From Candidatus Methanomethylophilaceae archaeon (GTDB taxonomy: Archaea > Thermoplasmatota > Thermoplasmata > Methanomassiliicoccales > Methanomethylophilaceae): 37,371 bases of DNA. The notes beneath the pieces were generated by a model. The model was given only the letters and a program-made list of their open reading frames with translations, was not told the origin of the DNA and made no database searches. Positions 6,897-15,739 of this stretch are shown here, piece by piece; position 1 is the stretch's first letter, and each line of letters starts with the position of its first letter. Made by a program: the position numbers and the translations under genes. Location: NCBI GenBank assembly GCA_944322255.1, contig CALUOK010000019.1, positions 1-37,371 of the forward strand. Direction: 5' to 3'.

Positions 6897-7724
6897 ATGT
6901 CCAGACACGTCATGGAGTGCCTCGGGATGAGCCGCGTCACCATCGAGGATGGCAAGGTCGTGGACGTCACCGAGCCCAGGGTGAGGTACTGCCCCCTCTT
7001 CGCCAAGAGCAGAGGCATGGAGGAGCTCAACAGGGATTCGATCAGGGAGAACATCGAGTTCAGGATCGCGTCCTTCGGGATGTGCAACGACGACAGGGTC
7101 ACCGAGATGGACAACTTCCTGAACTTCGGCATCTCCGAGACGCTGTGCTCCGCACTCATGAACGGGAAGATAGACGCCGCCGTCATCGCCGCAGACGGAT
7201 GCGGGACCGCGGTCGTCACCGAGCCGAGACTGGTGCAGGGCCTCGGGGGCAGGATCTCCGGGATCTGCGAGACCGAGCCCATACCGAAGGTCGTGGAGGC
7301 CGTCGGCATGGAGAACATGCTGGACCCCGACACCGCCAGGATCGACATGGAGGCCGGGGTGGACAAGGCGTTCGCCATGGGCTACCGCAGGGTGGCCGTC
7401 ACCACGCCGTTCGTGGACTCCGCCGTCAGGATGAGGGAGAAATACGGTGACAAGCTGATAATCATCGGCGTCCACACCACGGGCATGACCGAGGAGGATG
7501 CCGTCAGGGCGTTCGACACATTCGACATCATCACCGCCTGCGCGTCCAAGCACCTGCGCGAGGAGTGCCTCAGGAGGCCGGACACGCTGGTGGCTGGGAA
7601 CAAGGTGCCGGTGTACGGCGTGACGGAGAAGGGAAAAGAGCTTGTCCAGGACAAGCTGGACGAGGTCGGAAAGGAGCCTTGGCATCCGGGGGAGCCCACC
7701 GTGGACCCCAAACCGCTGGTCTGA
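6897..7724 (+). CDS. Methanogenesis marker protein 8 (DUF2099)
   Basis: A 275-residue protein matching methanogenesis marker 8, a DUF2099 family largely restricted to methanogens and of unsettled function. Typical segments are the start MSRHVMECLGMSRV, then RYCPLFAKSRGMEEL, ENIEFRIASFGMC, LNFGISETL, AADGCGTAVVTEPRLVQGLGG and ENMLDPDTARID. Conserved cysteines (in RYCPL, FGMC and DGCGT) could bind a metal or cluster. The frame extends upstream to 6801, overlapping the cyclophilin stop, but that part holds the terminator and TATA box, so the start is 6897. It is monocistronic and converges on the PIN gene with a 3-nt gap. It is the strongest sign in the window that the organism is a methanogen. 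Confidence 0.88.
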   Translation: MSRHVMECLGMSRVTIEDGKVVDVTEPRVRYCPLFAKSRGMEELNRDSIRENIEFRIASFGMCNDDRVTEMDNFLNFGISETLCSALMNGKIDAAVIAADGCGTAVVTEPRLVQGLGGRISGICETEPIPKVVEAVGMENMLDPDTARIDMEAGVDKAFAMGYRRVAVTTPFVDSAVRMREKYGDKLIIIGVHTTGMTEEDAVRAFDTFDIITACASKHLREECLRRPDTLVAGNKVPVYGVTEKGKELVQDKLDEVGKEPWHPGEPTVDPKPLV

Positions 7725-7727
7725 GCC

Positions 7728-8099
7728 TCAGATCTCCTCGCCGAGATAGGTGTCGACGGCGAGATGGGTGCCGGACCTCAGGAATATTATCGGGATCTTC
7801 TCCTTCCTGAGCCTGCGCCTGAGCTCCTTGTCGTTGGTCAGGACGTAGCCGCCGGTCTTCTTCGCCAGCTCCATCACGGAGTTGTCGCCTGTGGTGACGG
7901 TGGGCACGATCTCGTACTTCCTCGCCAGCGCCAGCGCGGCTCCGGCGAACTTGTGGTCGAGGTGCTTCAGCTCCCCGACCAGGGGGCCGGGGACGACGAT
8001 CCTGACCTCGCCCAGGAGCTCCCTGATGGCGAGGTCGAGGTTCATCTTGATCTCAAAAGGCATGAGTAAGGCGTTTGTGTCGAGGACAACGGTCTGCAT
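7728..8099 (-). CDS. PIN-domain protein in the aIF2-gamma operon
   Basis: A 123-residue single-domain PIN protein. The acidic metal-binding residues expected of PIN ribonucleases are visible: D7 in VVLDTNALL, E43 in VGELKHL, D72 in TTGDNSV and D90 in VLTNDKEL. It lies 5 nt after aIF2-gamma in the operon S6e / aIF2-gamma / PIN, an arrangement common in archaea. This suggests a housekeeping RNA-processing or ribosome-related role rather than a toxin, and no antitoxin gene accompanies it. The ATG at 8099 is used; the same frame stays open far upstream across aIF2-gamma, but that part is shadow sequence. Confidence 0.88.
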   Translation of the reverse strand: MQTVVLDTNALLMPFEIKMNLDLAIRELLGEVRIVVPGPLVGELKHLDHKFAGAALALARKYEIVPTVTTGDNSVMELAKKTGGYVLTNDKELRRRLRKEKIPIIFLRSGTHLAVDTYLGEEI

Positions 8100-8104
8100 C
8101 GTCC

Positions 8105-9340
8105 TCACTCTACGATGCCGTAGCCGATGAGCCTCCACTTGTTGGAGATCCTTCTGGAGATGGCGACCCTCTGCCCGGGCAGTATGCACACCGGGATCTT
8201 GAGCGCCACCTCGGCCGAGTCGTTCCTGGCGCTCTTGACGACACCGACGGTTGTGGCGGTGCCGACGCTGAGCATCAGCGGCTCGTTGCTCTTGATCTCC
8301 TCCACGGAGAGCTCCGCGGACGATCCGACGACGCGGTCCAGCAGCACGGTCTTCATGCTGAAGTCGTGCGCGACCCTGGGCAGTTCGCCGGGGCGCCCGA
8401 TGACCCTTCCGGTGAGTCCGTCGGACTTCGTGATTGCTGCGTCCAGTCCGGTACCGATGGCGATCAGTCCACCGGGGAGCACCTTGTCGACGCTCCTCCC
8501 ACCGGCCTCCAGGGAGGTGATGGTGGCGGTGATCCTCTCGTACACGGTCTTCCCGGCGACCTCGGTCTTCCTGCCGGGGGCGATCTCGATCTCGTCGCCC
8601 ACGTGGAGGGTCCCCTGCATGAGGGATCCTCCCAGGACTCCGCCCTTCAGGTCCTCCGGCTTGGTTCCGGGAGCGTTGATGTCGAAGGAACGGGCCACGT
8701 GCATCAGCGGGGGCGCGTCGACGTCCCTGACCACCTTGGAGACGATGTGCTCCTCGATGGCCTCGATCAGCATGTCGATGTTGACGCCGCGGTTGGCGGA
8801 GATGGGGATGATCGGGGCGTTCTCGGCGATTGTGCCCTTGACGAACTCCTTGATCTGCCTGTAGTTCTCCACCGCCTGCTCCCTGCTGACGATGTCGATC
8901 TTGTTCTGGACGATGATGATCTTGTCGATGCCGATGATGGACAGGGCCATCAGATGCTCCTTGGTCTGGGGCTGGGGGCACTTCTCGTTGGCGGCCACCA
9001 GAAGGAGGGCGCCGTCCATCAGTGCTGCTCCGGAGAGCATCGTAGCCATGAGGGTCTCGTGTCCCGGGGCGTCCACGAAGGAGACGGCCCTGAGGAACTC
9101 CGTGTCCGCGCCGCAGTTCTTGCACTTCTTGGTGGTGCCGTATGCGGCGGGCCCCTGGCATTCGGGGCATTTGTAGAATGCTACGTCCGCGTACCCGAGA
9201 CGGATAGAGATGCCTCTCTTCAGTTCCTCGGAGTGACGGTCGGTCCACTCGCCGGAGAGCGCCTTCGTGAGGGTGGTCTTCCCGTGGTCGACGTGACCGA
9301 TCATCCCGATGTTGATCTCGGGCTGCTGAGGTACTTTCAT
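8105..9340 (-). CDS. eif2g: Translation initiation factor aIF2 subunit gamma
   Basis: A 411-residue GTPase subunit of the archaeal initiation factor that delivers methionyl-initiator tRNA to the ribosome. The G1 motif is [10 protein letters not shown] (about 15-24) and the G3 motif is [11 protein letters not shown]4 is NKID and the SANRG segment gives G5. A zinc knuckle inserted in the G domain is seen as CPECQG and CKNCGA. The two beta-barrel domains that bind tRNA follow. It overlaps the S6e stop by one base at its ATG (9340) and is followed by the PIN gene, so the three form one transcription unit. Confidence 0.98.
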   Translation of the reverse strand: MKVPQQPEINIGMIGHVDHGKTTLTKALSGEWTDRHSEELKRGISIRLGYADVAFYKCPECQGPAAYGTTKKCKNCGADTEFLRAVSFVDAPGHETLMATMLSGAALMDGALLLVAANEKCPQPQTKEHLMALSIIGIDKIIIVQNKIDIVSREQAVENYRQIKEFVKGTIAENAPIIPISANRGVNIDMLIEAIEEHIVSKVVRDVDAPPLMHVARSFDINAPGTKPEDLKGGVLGGSLMQGTLHVGDEIEIAPGRKTEVAGKTVYERITATITSLEAGGRSVDKVLPGGLIAIGTGLDAAITKSDGLTGRVIGRPGELPRVAHDFSMKTVLLDRVVGSSAELSVEEIKSNEPLMLSVGTATTVGVVKSARNDSAEVALKIPVCILPGQRVAISRRISNKWRLIGYGIVE

Positions 9341-9750
9341 CAGTTCTCCGCGGGAGCCTCACCCTCGGGTGCGGGGTTGAGGCACTCCTCGATGGACTTG
9401 GGTCCGTACTCGGCAACGGCCATGTTGATCTGCACGATCTCGGCGGAGATGGCGGATCCGCGGATGGCGACTCTCTTCCTCTGTCCGGGGTACTTCTCGT
9501 GGAATCCCTTGCTGTCGGACAGCAGGAGCTTGACCCTCTTGTTGCCGGGGAGGTCGGACCTCATGGGGGTTCCGTTTCCGTCGGAGCCGCCGGTGATCTT
9601 CAGCTTGTAGTCGGGGAGACCGACGAAAACTCCATCCACGACCTCTCCGATGTTGACACCAATCAGAGAGTTCGCGTGGTGACCAGACACTGTGACGTTG
9701 TAGGACCTTCCAGTCTTGACGTCGTTGACAATGGCTTTGAATTCTACCAT
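9340..9750 (-). CDS. rps6e: Ribosomal protein S6e
   Basis: A 136-residue small-subunit ribosomal protein. Family sequence is evident from the start ([17 protein letters not shown]) through the [20 protein letters not shown] region and the [19 protein letters not shown] tail. It is the first gene of the operon with aIF2-gamma and the PIN protein. The ATG is preceded by AGGTG at a good spacing, and a TTTATAAA box lies about 37-44 bp upstream. The acidic C-terminal tail (EGEAPAEN) is typical of archaeal versions. Confidence 0.97.
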   Translation of the reverse strand: MVEFKAIVNDVKTGRSYNVTVSGHHANSLIGVNIGEVVDGVFVGLPDYKLKITGGSDGNGTPMRSDLPGNKRVKLLLSDSKGFHEKYPGQRKRVAIRGSAISAEIVQINMAVAEYGPKSIEECLNPAPEGEAPAEN

Positions 9751-9785
9751 TTGAACACCTGTAAAGGCTGGCTAACGGAGGATTG

Positions 9786-9793
9786 TTTATAAA
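9786..9793 (-). promoter_or_regulatory. TATA box of the S6e / aIF2-gamma / PIN operon
   Basis: The palindromic box TTTATAAA sits 36-43 bp upstream of the S6e ATG (9750), leaving a leader of about 10-15 nt that contains the AGGTG ribosome-binding site. The short intergenic space also separates the operon from the end of the phospholipase-D-like gene. Confidence 0.65.
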
Positions 9794-9808
9794 TCTTTTT
9801 GAAAGAGC

Positions 9809-11176
9809 TCAGTTGAAGAACATCATCAGCCTGGCTATCCCGATCCTGATGACGTCGGCGAAGGTCCTGCGCCTGTACTCCTCCGGCAGGCACTCCGCGC
9901 CCGACTCCGCCTCTGCCACGATGTCGTCGGCCACCCTCCCGGCCACATCCGGGGAGTAGGTCACGCAGCAGAGGTTGAAGTCCTGGGCCAGGGGGCGGCT
10001 GGAGAAGTCCCCCGAACCCACGCAGCAGACCCTCCTGTCCGAGGCTATGACGCACTTGCCGAGCATCTTGTCCACGAAGTACACCTTCGCGCCCGCCATC
10101 ATCAGCGGGTTCGAGGCCGCCAGGGAGTTCCAGGACTGGTACCAGTGCTTCCCCCTCCTGGGGAGGAGGATCCTGACGTCCACGCCGGACACCACGGCCA
10201 GCTTCACCGCCGCGTAGAAGTCGTCGTTGGGCAGCAGGTAGGGGAACGCCATGTACAGCGTCTCCCTGGACCTGGACACCAGGTCGTTGTAGCAGGAGAA
10301 CATCGGGTACGACTCGCCGTGGTCGGGACCGTCGGCGACCACCTGCACCCCGCATCCGCCGGGCACCTCGGGAGGAACCTCGTCGGGGAGGCCCATGTCC
10401 TCGTGGGCGCCGTACATCCAGTCCGCACGGAACCTGCGTTCCAGGCGTTCGGCCGCCGGGCCCTCGACCCTCTGCGAGGCCCCCCTGCCCTGGTAGGCGA
10501 CCCTGCCGTCTATGACGGCCATGGCGCGGTAGTTGCGGTTGGCCGGCCTCACCGAGAACATGGAGTACACCGGGTTGTGGAATGTGCAGAACCGTACCCC
10601 TGCGTGTCTGAGGTCCCTGATCCCCCTTGTCCTGCCGAAGCCCCGGGTCGAGGTCATGAGACGCACGTCCACCCCCTCCGCGGCCTTCTCGGCCAGCAGG
10701 CGGTGGATCTCCCCGCGGTCGCCGGGCATGCGTCTGGCCATGATATGCACGGACCTGCGGGCGGACGCGATGTCCGCCGCCATGTCGGAGACCATGTCCG
10801 AGCCGTTCCAGTAGAACCTGACGTCGTTCCCGGAGGTGTAGACGTCGGCGCCCAGCGCCTCCAGGCACTCGGCCCTCTGGCGGTCCCCCTCCGATGGGAC
10901 GCTTCCCTCGCCTCCGAGGAAGCGGGCGTCCCCTGCGTGCTTGTGGTTGGTGAACCTCCACCGGGAGTACAGGGTGCTGCCGAACAGGAGGTACAGCAGG
11001 AACCCCGCGAACGGCACTATCACCACCACGGATATCCAGAATATGAGCGTCCGGGGGTTGAACCTCTCCGCGAACACCATCAGCAGTATCGCGAACATGT
11101 CCACCAGCAGGAGCGGCAGCCATACCGGCTCCAGGGCGAATATGAAGCCCAGGAAGGGCTTTGTCAGGTACGACAT
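9809..11176 (-). CDS. Cardiolipin-synthase-like PLD-superfamily protein with altered HKD motifs
   Basis: A 455-residue protein with the architecture of a cardiolipin synthase: two N-terminal membrane helices (about 8-35 and 43-66, ending FLLYLLFG) and two phospholipase D domains. Active enzymes need HxKx4D twice. At the first site the expected RNHRKIVVID reads RNYRAMAVID, so histidine is Y216 and lysine is A218. At the second, the expected HAKx4D reads LGKCVIAS, so histidine is L372 and aspartate is S379; the following VGSGDFSSR matches the usual VGSANLDxR. Both catalytic histidines are therefore absent, and ordinary phosphatidyl transfer is unlikely. It is the last gene of the L7Ae-to-aIF5B operon, 9 nt after aIF5B. 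It could be a structural or lipid-binding relative, or use other chemistry. Confidence 0.8.
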   Translation of the reverse strand: MSYLTKPFLGFIFALEPVWLPLLLVDMFAILLMVFAERFNPRTLIFWISVVVIVPFAGFLLYLLFGSTLYSRWRFTNHKHAGDARFLGGEGSVPSEGDRQRAECLEALGADVYTSGNDVRFYWNGSDMVSDMAADIASARRSVHIMARRMPGDRGEIHRLLAEKAAEGVDVRLMTSTRGFGRTRGIRDLRHAGVRFCTFHNPVYSMFSVRPANRNYRAMAVIDGRVAYQGRGASQRVEGPAAERLERRFRADWMYGAHEDMGLPDEVPPEVPGGCGVQVVADGPDHGESYPMFSCYNDLVSRSRETLYMAFPYLLPNDDFYAAVKLAVVSGVDVRILLPRRGKHWYQSWNSLAASNPLMMAGAKVYFVDKMLGKCVIASDRRVCCVGSGDFSSRPLAQDFNLCCVTYSPDVAGRVADDIVAEAESGAECLPEEYRRRTFADVIRIGIARLMMFFN

Positions 11177-11185
11177 GCGACCGGA

Positions 11186-12934
11186 TCACATGCCCCAGAA
11201 GGGCTCGTCCTTGCGCTTCAGGGCGACGGTCTCCTCCATCGCCATCTTCTCGTCCTCGGTGAGCTCGAGGGTCTGGAGCTGCTTGTAGCCGGACTCGATG
11301 AGGTCCACGTAGAGGATGTCCTCCTCGTCGATCTGCCTGCCGACGGTGACTCCCTCGATGGCCACGGCGACCTCCTCTCCCTGCTTGGCCTCCTTCAGCG
11401 CGTCCTCGCCGGTGTGGATGCTCTTGATCCTGCCGGCGTCGCGGCCGTCGGCGCCCAGGAGGTTCTCCCCGGGCCTTATCCTGCCCGCCAGCACCCTGAC
11501 ACCGACGATGGCAGGCTTGCTGGCGCGGAAGATGCAGTTGGGGAGGATCTTGAACTTGGCGGGGAAGGAGAACTCCGAGCGCTTGTCGGTGTCAGTCTTC
11601 TTCTTGCTGTCCTCGACCCACTCGATGTAGTCGTCTATCAGCTGGTAGACGATCTGGTTGGTCATGACCTTCATGTCCTCGTGGTTGGCCAGCTCGGCCT
11701 CCGCGTCCTTGGACATGTTCACGTTGAATCCCAGGATGACGCAGTTCTTCTTGTCGCCGTAGGCGGCCTCGACGATGTCCCTGCGGGTGATCTCGCCCAC
11801 GCCGTACTTGCGGATGGGGATGTCGTGCTCCCTGGCCTCGTAAGCCAGGGCCTCGAGGGATCCGATGGCGTCGGCCTTGATGGTGATGCCCTTCTCCTGG
11901 GTCTCGATCTTGATGCTGGTCTCCTCCTGGAGAGCCTTGATGGCCGGGTCGTTGGGACCCTTGACCACGATGATCGGCGCCCCGGCGATGACCCCCTCGC
12001 AGTTCTGGCAGGAGATCTTGACACCCGCGGCGGCGTGGAGCTCCTTCACGGAGTCGAACCTGTCCCTCGGGTCGCGGATCTCGTCCAGGGGCTTGGGCTT
12101 GAGGATGGCCTTGATCTTGGTCACCACCGGCGCCCCGCGGGTGCCCATGGCGACTGTGTCCCCCTTCTTCAGGGTGCCCGAGTACAGGATCATGTCCAGG
12201 GTCTTGCCCAGACCGCGCTCCTCCTTGATCTCCAGAATCGTCCCCTTTCCGGGACCCTCGCCTTTCTCCAGCTGGGACTCCAGGAAGCGCTGGGCCAGTC
12301 CGATGAGCACCAGGAGCAGGTCGGGGATCCCCTCGCCCTCCTTGGCGCTGATGGGCACGAGGGCGACGGCCTTGGTGAAATCGTCGATGCGGTCGTACCT
12401 GTCGGCGGAGATGCCCTGCTCGGCGAGCTGGGCGATGACGGTGTAGAGCTTGTCGTTGAAGGCGGCCAGGGTGTGGTCCTGCTGGACCTTCTCCGCGAGG
12501 ATGAACGGCCTGCCCTCCTCGCTGATCCAGCCCTGGATGGTGTCGACCTTGTTGAGGGCGATGACGAACGGCGTCTTGTACTGCCTCAGGATGCGGATGG
12601 ACTCGATGGTCTGGGGCATCAGACCCTCCCTGATGTCGATGACGAGGACGGCGATGTCCGCCAGGGAGCCTCCCCTGGCCCTGAGGGTGGTGAACGAATG
12701 GTGGCCGGGGGTGTCGATGAACAGCAGCCCGGGGACGTCGAACTTCTTGCTGCCGATCAGCTGCTTGCACACCTTGTAGATGTGCTCTATCGGGACCTCG
12801 GTGGCACCGATGTGCTGGGTGATCGCCCCGGCCTCGCGTGCCTGGACGGATGTTCCCCTGATGCGGTCGAGAAGCTTAGTCTTTCCATGGTCGACATGAC
12901 CAAGGACACTGACAACGGGTTGCCTTATCGCCAT
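11186..12934 (-). CDS. infB: Translation initiation factor aIF5B (archaeal IF2)
   Basis: Large GTPase that promotes ribosomal subunit joining. G1 is [13 protein letters not shown]3 is DTPGHHSF; G4 is NKVD, followed by a long GTP-binding domain. Beta-barrel domains II and IV and the linker helix follow; the C-terminus ends near ALKRKDEPFWGM. The frame can begin at GTG 12943, but GGTG lies six bases before the ATG at 12934, and homologues start close to that residue, so ATG is chosen (582 residues). It follows NDK in the operon with a gap of about 60 nt and precedes the PLD-like gene. Confidence 0.96.
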   Translation of the reverse strand: MAIRQPVVSVLGHVDHGKTKLLDRIRGTSVQAREAGAITQHIGATEVPIEHIYKVCKQLIGSKKFDVPGLLFIDTPGHHSFTTLRARGGSLADIAVLVIDIREGLMPQTIESIRILRQYKTPFVIALNKVDTIQGWISEEGRPFILAEKVQQDHTLAAFNDKLYTVIAQLAEQGISADRYDRIDDFTKAVALVPISAKEGEGIPDLLLVLIGLAQRFLESQLEKGEGPGKGTILEIKEERGLGKTLDMILYSGTLKKGDTVAMGTRGAPVVTKIKAILKPKPLDEIRDPRDRFDSVKELHAAAGVKISCQNCEGVIAGAPIIVVKGPNDPAIKALQEETSIKIETQEKGITIKADAIGSLEALAYEAREHDIPIRKYGVGEITRRDIVEAAYGDKKNCVILGFNVNMSKDAEAELANHEDMKVMTNQIVYQLIDDYIEWVEDSKKKTDTDKRSEFSFPAKFKILPNCIFRASKPAIVGVRVLAGRIRPGENLLGADGRDAGRIKSIHTGEDALKEAKQGEEVAVAIEGVTVGRQIDEEDILYVDLIESGYKQLQTLELTEDEKMAMEETVALKRKDEPFWGM

Positions 12935-12996
12935 GTCCGCCACCTTCTGTGTGATAATGAAAAAGGGGTTTGGGATGTAAATGGTTTAGGTCTGAA

Positions 12997-13452
12997 TCAC
13001 TCGTAGATCCACTGGTCCGCGGTCCTGTCGTAGGAGACGAGCTCCTCGGGCTTGAAGAAGATGGAGATCTCCCTCTTGGCGGACTCGACGGAGTCGGAAC
13101 CGTGGATGATGTTCATGCCGGTGACCATGGCGTAGTCGCCGCGGATGGTACCGGGAGCGGACTCGGCGGGGTTGGTCTTTCCCATCATTCCCCTGCACAC
13201 GGAGACCGCGTTCTCCCCCTCGAGCACCATGGCCATGACGGGGCCGGAGGTGATGTAGGAGATCAGGGAGGGGAAGAAGGGCTTGCCCTTGTGCTCGCCG
13301 TAGTGGTTCTCTGCCGTCTCCTTGGAGATGACCATCATCTTCATGGCGACGATCTTGAGGCCTTTCTTCTCGAAGCGGGAGAGGATCTCGCCGCAGAGTC
13401 CGCGCTGGACTCCGTCGGGCTTGACCATGAGGTAGGTCTGCTCCATGGCCAT
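12997..13452 (-). CDS. ndk: Nucleoside diphosphate kinase
   Basis: About 151 residues, transferring the terminal phosphate of ATP to nucleoside diphosphates through a phosphohistidine. The start region [14 protein letters not shown] and the active-site loop [17 protein letters not shown], containing the catalytic histidine, are canonical, as is the KPEELVSYD end. Three in-frame ATGs compete. The one at 13458 overlaps the L24e stop as ATGA. The one at 13452 has GAGG seven bases upstream and is chosen. It is part of the conserved archaeal order L7Ae / S28e / L24e / NDK / aIF5B. Confidence 0.97.
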   Translation of the reverse strand: MAMEQTYLMVKPDGVQRGLCGEILSRFEKKGLKIVAMKMMVISKETAENHYGEHKGKPFFPSLISYITSGPVMAMVLEGENAVSVCRGMMGKTNPAESAPGTIRGDYAMVTGMNIIHGSDSVESAKREISIFFKPEELVSYDRTADQWIYE

Positions 13453-13454
13453 GC

Positions 13455-13679
13455 TCATTCCTCTTTCTTCTCGGCGGCCTTGAGCCTGGCGGCCTTCTCG
13501 ATGGCGGCCTTCTCGGTCCACTCGGTGGTCCTTGCGACCCTCTTGAGCTCGATCATGTTCTTGTAGCACTTGTTGGTGTCGAAGAACAGAATTGTGCCGT
13601 CCTTCTTGACGTACATCTTGCCGGTTCCAGGCTCGATGGAAGCGCCGCAGAAGGAGCATTTCCTAGTTGTGTCCACCAT
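13455..13679 (-). CDS. rpl24e: Ribosomal protein L24e
   Basis: A 74-residue large-subunit protein with an N-terminal zinc ribbon ([22 protein letters not shown]) and the second half [16 protein letters not shown]. Homologues carry four zinc-binding cysteines; here C-x2-C and one later cysteine are visible, and the fourth is not clear. The ATG at 13679 has GAGGTG six bases before it and is preferred over the upstream GTG at 13688. It follows S28e with a 5-nt gap. Confidence 0.95.
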   Translation of the reverse strand: MVDTTRKCSFCGASIEPGTGKMYVKKDGTILFFDTNKCYKNMIELKRVARTTEWTEKAAIEKAARLKAAEKKEE

Positions 13680-13684
13680 GCCAA

Positions 13685-13897
13685 TCACCTCATTCCGAGT
13701 TTCCTGGCCTCTCTGGATGTCTCCCTCAGCATGAGGATGTCTCCCATCCTGACGGGACCCATGATGTTCCTGGTGATGATTCTTCCTTTGTCACGGCCGT
13801 CGAGCACACGGACCTTGACCTGGGTGGCCTCTCCGGTCATCCCGGTCCTTCCGATGATCTCGACAACCTCCGAGGGGATGCTGTCAGTGTCGACCAT
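13685..13897 (-). CDS. rps28e: Ribosomal protein S28e
   Basis: A 70-residue small-subunit protein of the S28e family. It has the OB-like core [18 protein letters not shown] followed by [13 protein letters not shown] and [13 protein letters not shown], and the conserved tail [11 protein letters not shown]. It lies 10 nt after L7Ae and before L24e in the same operon. Confidence 0.97.
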   Translation of the reverse strand: MVDTDSIPSEVVEIIGRTGMTGEATQVKVRVLDGRDKGRIITRNIMGPVRMGDILMLRETSREARKLGMR

Positions 13898-13907
13898 TCA
13901 GCTCACC

Positions 13908-14273
13908 TCAGTTCTTGAGTGCCTGGACTGCCTGGGCGATCTCGTCGCAGAGGGCCTTGCCCTTTCCGACATCCATGATGGCGACGGAGGCTGCGGGCTT
14001 GTCGAGTCCGATGGCCTTTCCGAGCTCGATCTTGCTGGGGACGTAGACGTAGGGGACTCCCCTCTCCTCGCACAGGGCGGGCATGTGGGCCAGGATCTCC
14101 GGGGGCTCGACGTCGGTGGCCATGATAACGATGGCAGCGGCGCCGCGCTCGACAGTCTTGGTGACCTCGTTGGTTCCCTTCTTGATCTTTCCGCCGTCCC
14201 TGGCCATCTCGGCGAGAGAGTAGGCTTTGTCGGAGAGTTCCTTAGGTGTCTCAAACTTCACGAATACGGACAT
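13908..14273 (-). CDS. rpl7ae: Ribosomal protein L7Ae
   Basis: A 121-residue kink-turn RNA-binding protein, part of the large subunit and, in archaea, of box C/D and H/ACA RNPs and RNase P. The core [18 protein letters not shown] and the segment [19 protein letters not shown] are typical, as is VPYVYVPSK. The ATG at 14273 has GAGGT seven bases upstream; the frame extends to 14318, but that part has no family sequence. It heads the operon, behind an ATATATAT box at 14355-14362. Confidence 0.97.
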   Translation of the reverse strand: MSVFVKFETPKELSDKAYSLAEMARDGGKIKKGTNEVTKTVERGAAAIVIMATDVEPPEILAHMPALCEERGVPYVYVPSKIELGKAIGLDKPAASVAIMDVGKGKALCDEIAQAVQALKN

Positions 14274-14354
14274 TTCAATTACCTCTTTCAGACGCTCAAA
14301 GGCGCCTTCATCATTCATCGGCTCTTGGAGAGCAGGCCGGACTAGAAGCTGATG

Positions 14355-14368
14355 ATATATATTGGTTC
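14355..14368 (-). promoter_or_regulatory. BRE/TATA promoter of the L7Ae operon
   Basis: On the minus strand GAACCA precedes ATATATAT, resembling a TFB-recognition element plus TATA box. It is about 82 bp upstream of the L7Ae ATG, giving a leader of roughly 55 nt. The same 13 bases occur again upstream of the HddA gene (25885-25897). Confidence 0.6.
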
Positions 14369-14405
14369 CCTTGGCCGTCTTTTTAAGGCCGAAGGGGCCC
14401 CGGGA

Positions 14406-15713
14406 TCATCTGGCTCTCCTGGATATTATGACCCTGCGCTCGACCGGGTCGGACCCGGGAGGGGGCGAGACGGCATCCCCCGTGGGACGGCGCATCCCGT
14501 CGAGGACCATGCACGTCAGCCACACGGCCAGGACGTTCCTGGCGAGGATGACCATCATCCCCAGGTCGTTGATGTTCTCCCCGCCACCCAGGTAGCCGGC
14601 GTTGTAGGCAAAGTTCGCCTGGGTGAGCACCAGCACCAGCACGGACAGCCAGAGGAGGCGCCTCTCGAACCCGGTGTCGCGGGAGGCGACTACGAACGCG
14701 ATCGGTGCGATGGCCCATATCAGGTACTGGGACGAGAACACCTTGTTGGCCACCATGAACAGCATGAGCACGGCCACCGCCGCCAGGCCGATGATCCTCA
14801 GGTCGTCGTCGCGGACGCCCCTGTGCCTCAGCACAGCGTAGTAGGCATACACGGCCAGGATCAGGACCACCATCAACGGCATCATCACCGATGCCACCGC
14901 GTCGGGCAGGGGCCCCATCAGGTTGTCCGAGCCGAAGCTGTCCGGATCGGCGAACGGCTGGATCCACACTTCGGTCAGGCCGAACATGGACAGCAGGTAG
15001 ACGACGGACGCGGGGACGGACTCGATCTGCAGGGGACGGTCGGTGTGGTACGACAGGAAGTTGGTGATCAGCTCCGGATTGATGAGCCAGGCGACGCCGA
15101 CGATCAGGACGCAGGTCCCGAGGAAGGCGGCGCAGGACACGGCGGCATCCCTCCATTGGCGGCCGTACGCAAGATAGAGAAAATACAGCGGGAACAGCAC
15201 CGCGGGGTAGAGCTTGGTCATGGCCCCGACCGCCAGCAGGAGGCACGCCCACCCGTGGCGCTTCGAGGCGAACATGTAGAATGATGCAAGCGTCAGGATC
15301 GCCGGGAAGATGTCGTAGCGGTCCACGACGAACTCCAGCATCAGCAGCATCAGGACGGCGTAGACCAGCATCGCCCTCTTCTGGTCGTGGCCCATGCGCT
15401 CGGCGAGCTTCGACACCAGCAGCAGGCCGATGACCATGAAGACCAGGACCTCGGCCACGTACGCGACGTTGTATCCCCATGGGGTGTCGGCGAACAGCCT
15501 GGGGATGGCGAAGAACACCAGCGCGAACGGGGGGTACTCCATCACCGGGACCTCGCCGTTGAACAGGGGCTCGGCGTTCTTCCAGAAGCGGTCCCTCATG
15601 ACCTCGGTCTCGATGTCCAGGAAGTGGACGGCGACCAGGTACCCTATGCAGGCGACCAGGAAGAGCGCCGCGATGATGATCTGGTACTTGCGTACGCCGT
15701 CGACCGCCTTCAT
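14406..15713 (-). CDS. GT87/DUF2029-type polyprenyl-phosphate-dependent glycosyltransferase
   Basis: A 435-residue multi-spanning protein with about ten to twelve hydrophobic segments. The N-terminal membrane helix (about 11-30) is followed by an extracytoplasmic loop with VPVMEYPPFALVFF, typical of DUF2029 (GT87) enzymes. These transfer mannose or a similar sugar from a polyprenyl phosphate outside the membrane. FVVDRYDIFPAIL and TKLYPAVLFPLYF are further family-like stretches. The ATG at 15713 starts the hydrophobic N-terminus; the frame extends upstream, but only as shadow sequence. It is the downstream neighbour of the two small membrane genes at 15740-17007, all in one direction with a 26-nt gap, so it may be their third operon member. 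Confidence 0.72.
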   Translation of the reverse strand: MKAVDGVRKYQIIIAALFLVACIGYLVAVHFLDIETEVMRDRFWKNAEPLFNGEVPVMEYPPFALVFFAIPRLFADTPWGYNVAYVAEVLVFMVIGLLLVSKLAERMGHDQKRAMLVYAVLMLLMLEFVVDRYDIFPAILTLASFYMFASKRHGWACLLLAVGAMTKLYPAVLFPLYFLYLAYGRQWRDAAVSCAAFLGTCVLIVGVAWLINPELITNFLSYHTDRPLQIESVPASVVYLLSMFGLTEVWIQPFADPDSFGSDNLMGPLPDAVASVMMPLMVVLILAVYAYYAVLRHRGVRDDDLRIIGLAAVAVLMLFMVANKVFSSQYLIWAIAPIAFVVASRDTGFERRLLWLSVLVLVLTQANFAYNAGYLGGGENINDLGMMVILARNVLAVWLTCMVLDGMRRPTGDAVSPPPGSDPVERRVIISRRAR

Positions 15714-15739
15714 GAGTGTGGTTAAGCCTGGTGCGACGA

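Noticed and set aside
7728-8099. VapC-type toxin
   Set aside because: The PIN fold fits, but there is no antitoxin gene and it belongs to the conserved S6e / aIF2-gamma operon, so a housekeeping role is more likely.
8075-9610. A 511-codon plus-strand frame
   Set aside because: It is the complement of aIF2-gamma and S6e, both certain, and has no recognisable domain.
10145-13006. A 953-codon open frame on the plus strand
   Set aside because: It runs opposite the aIF5B and PLD-like genes. Its composition (rich in V, D, G, L with no family motifs) is that of an antisense frame in G+C-rich DNA.
14330-14405. Terminator after the GT87-like gene
   Set aside because: GGCC-type short stems can be drawn, but none is convincing enough to place a terminator next to the L7Ae promoter.
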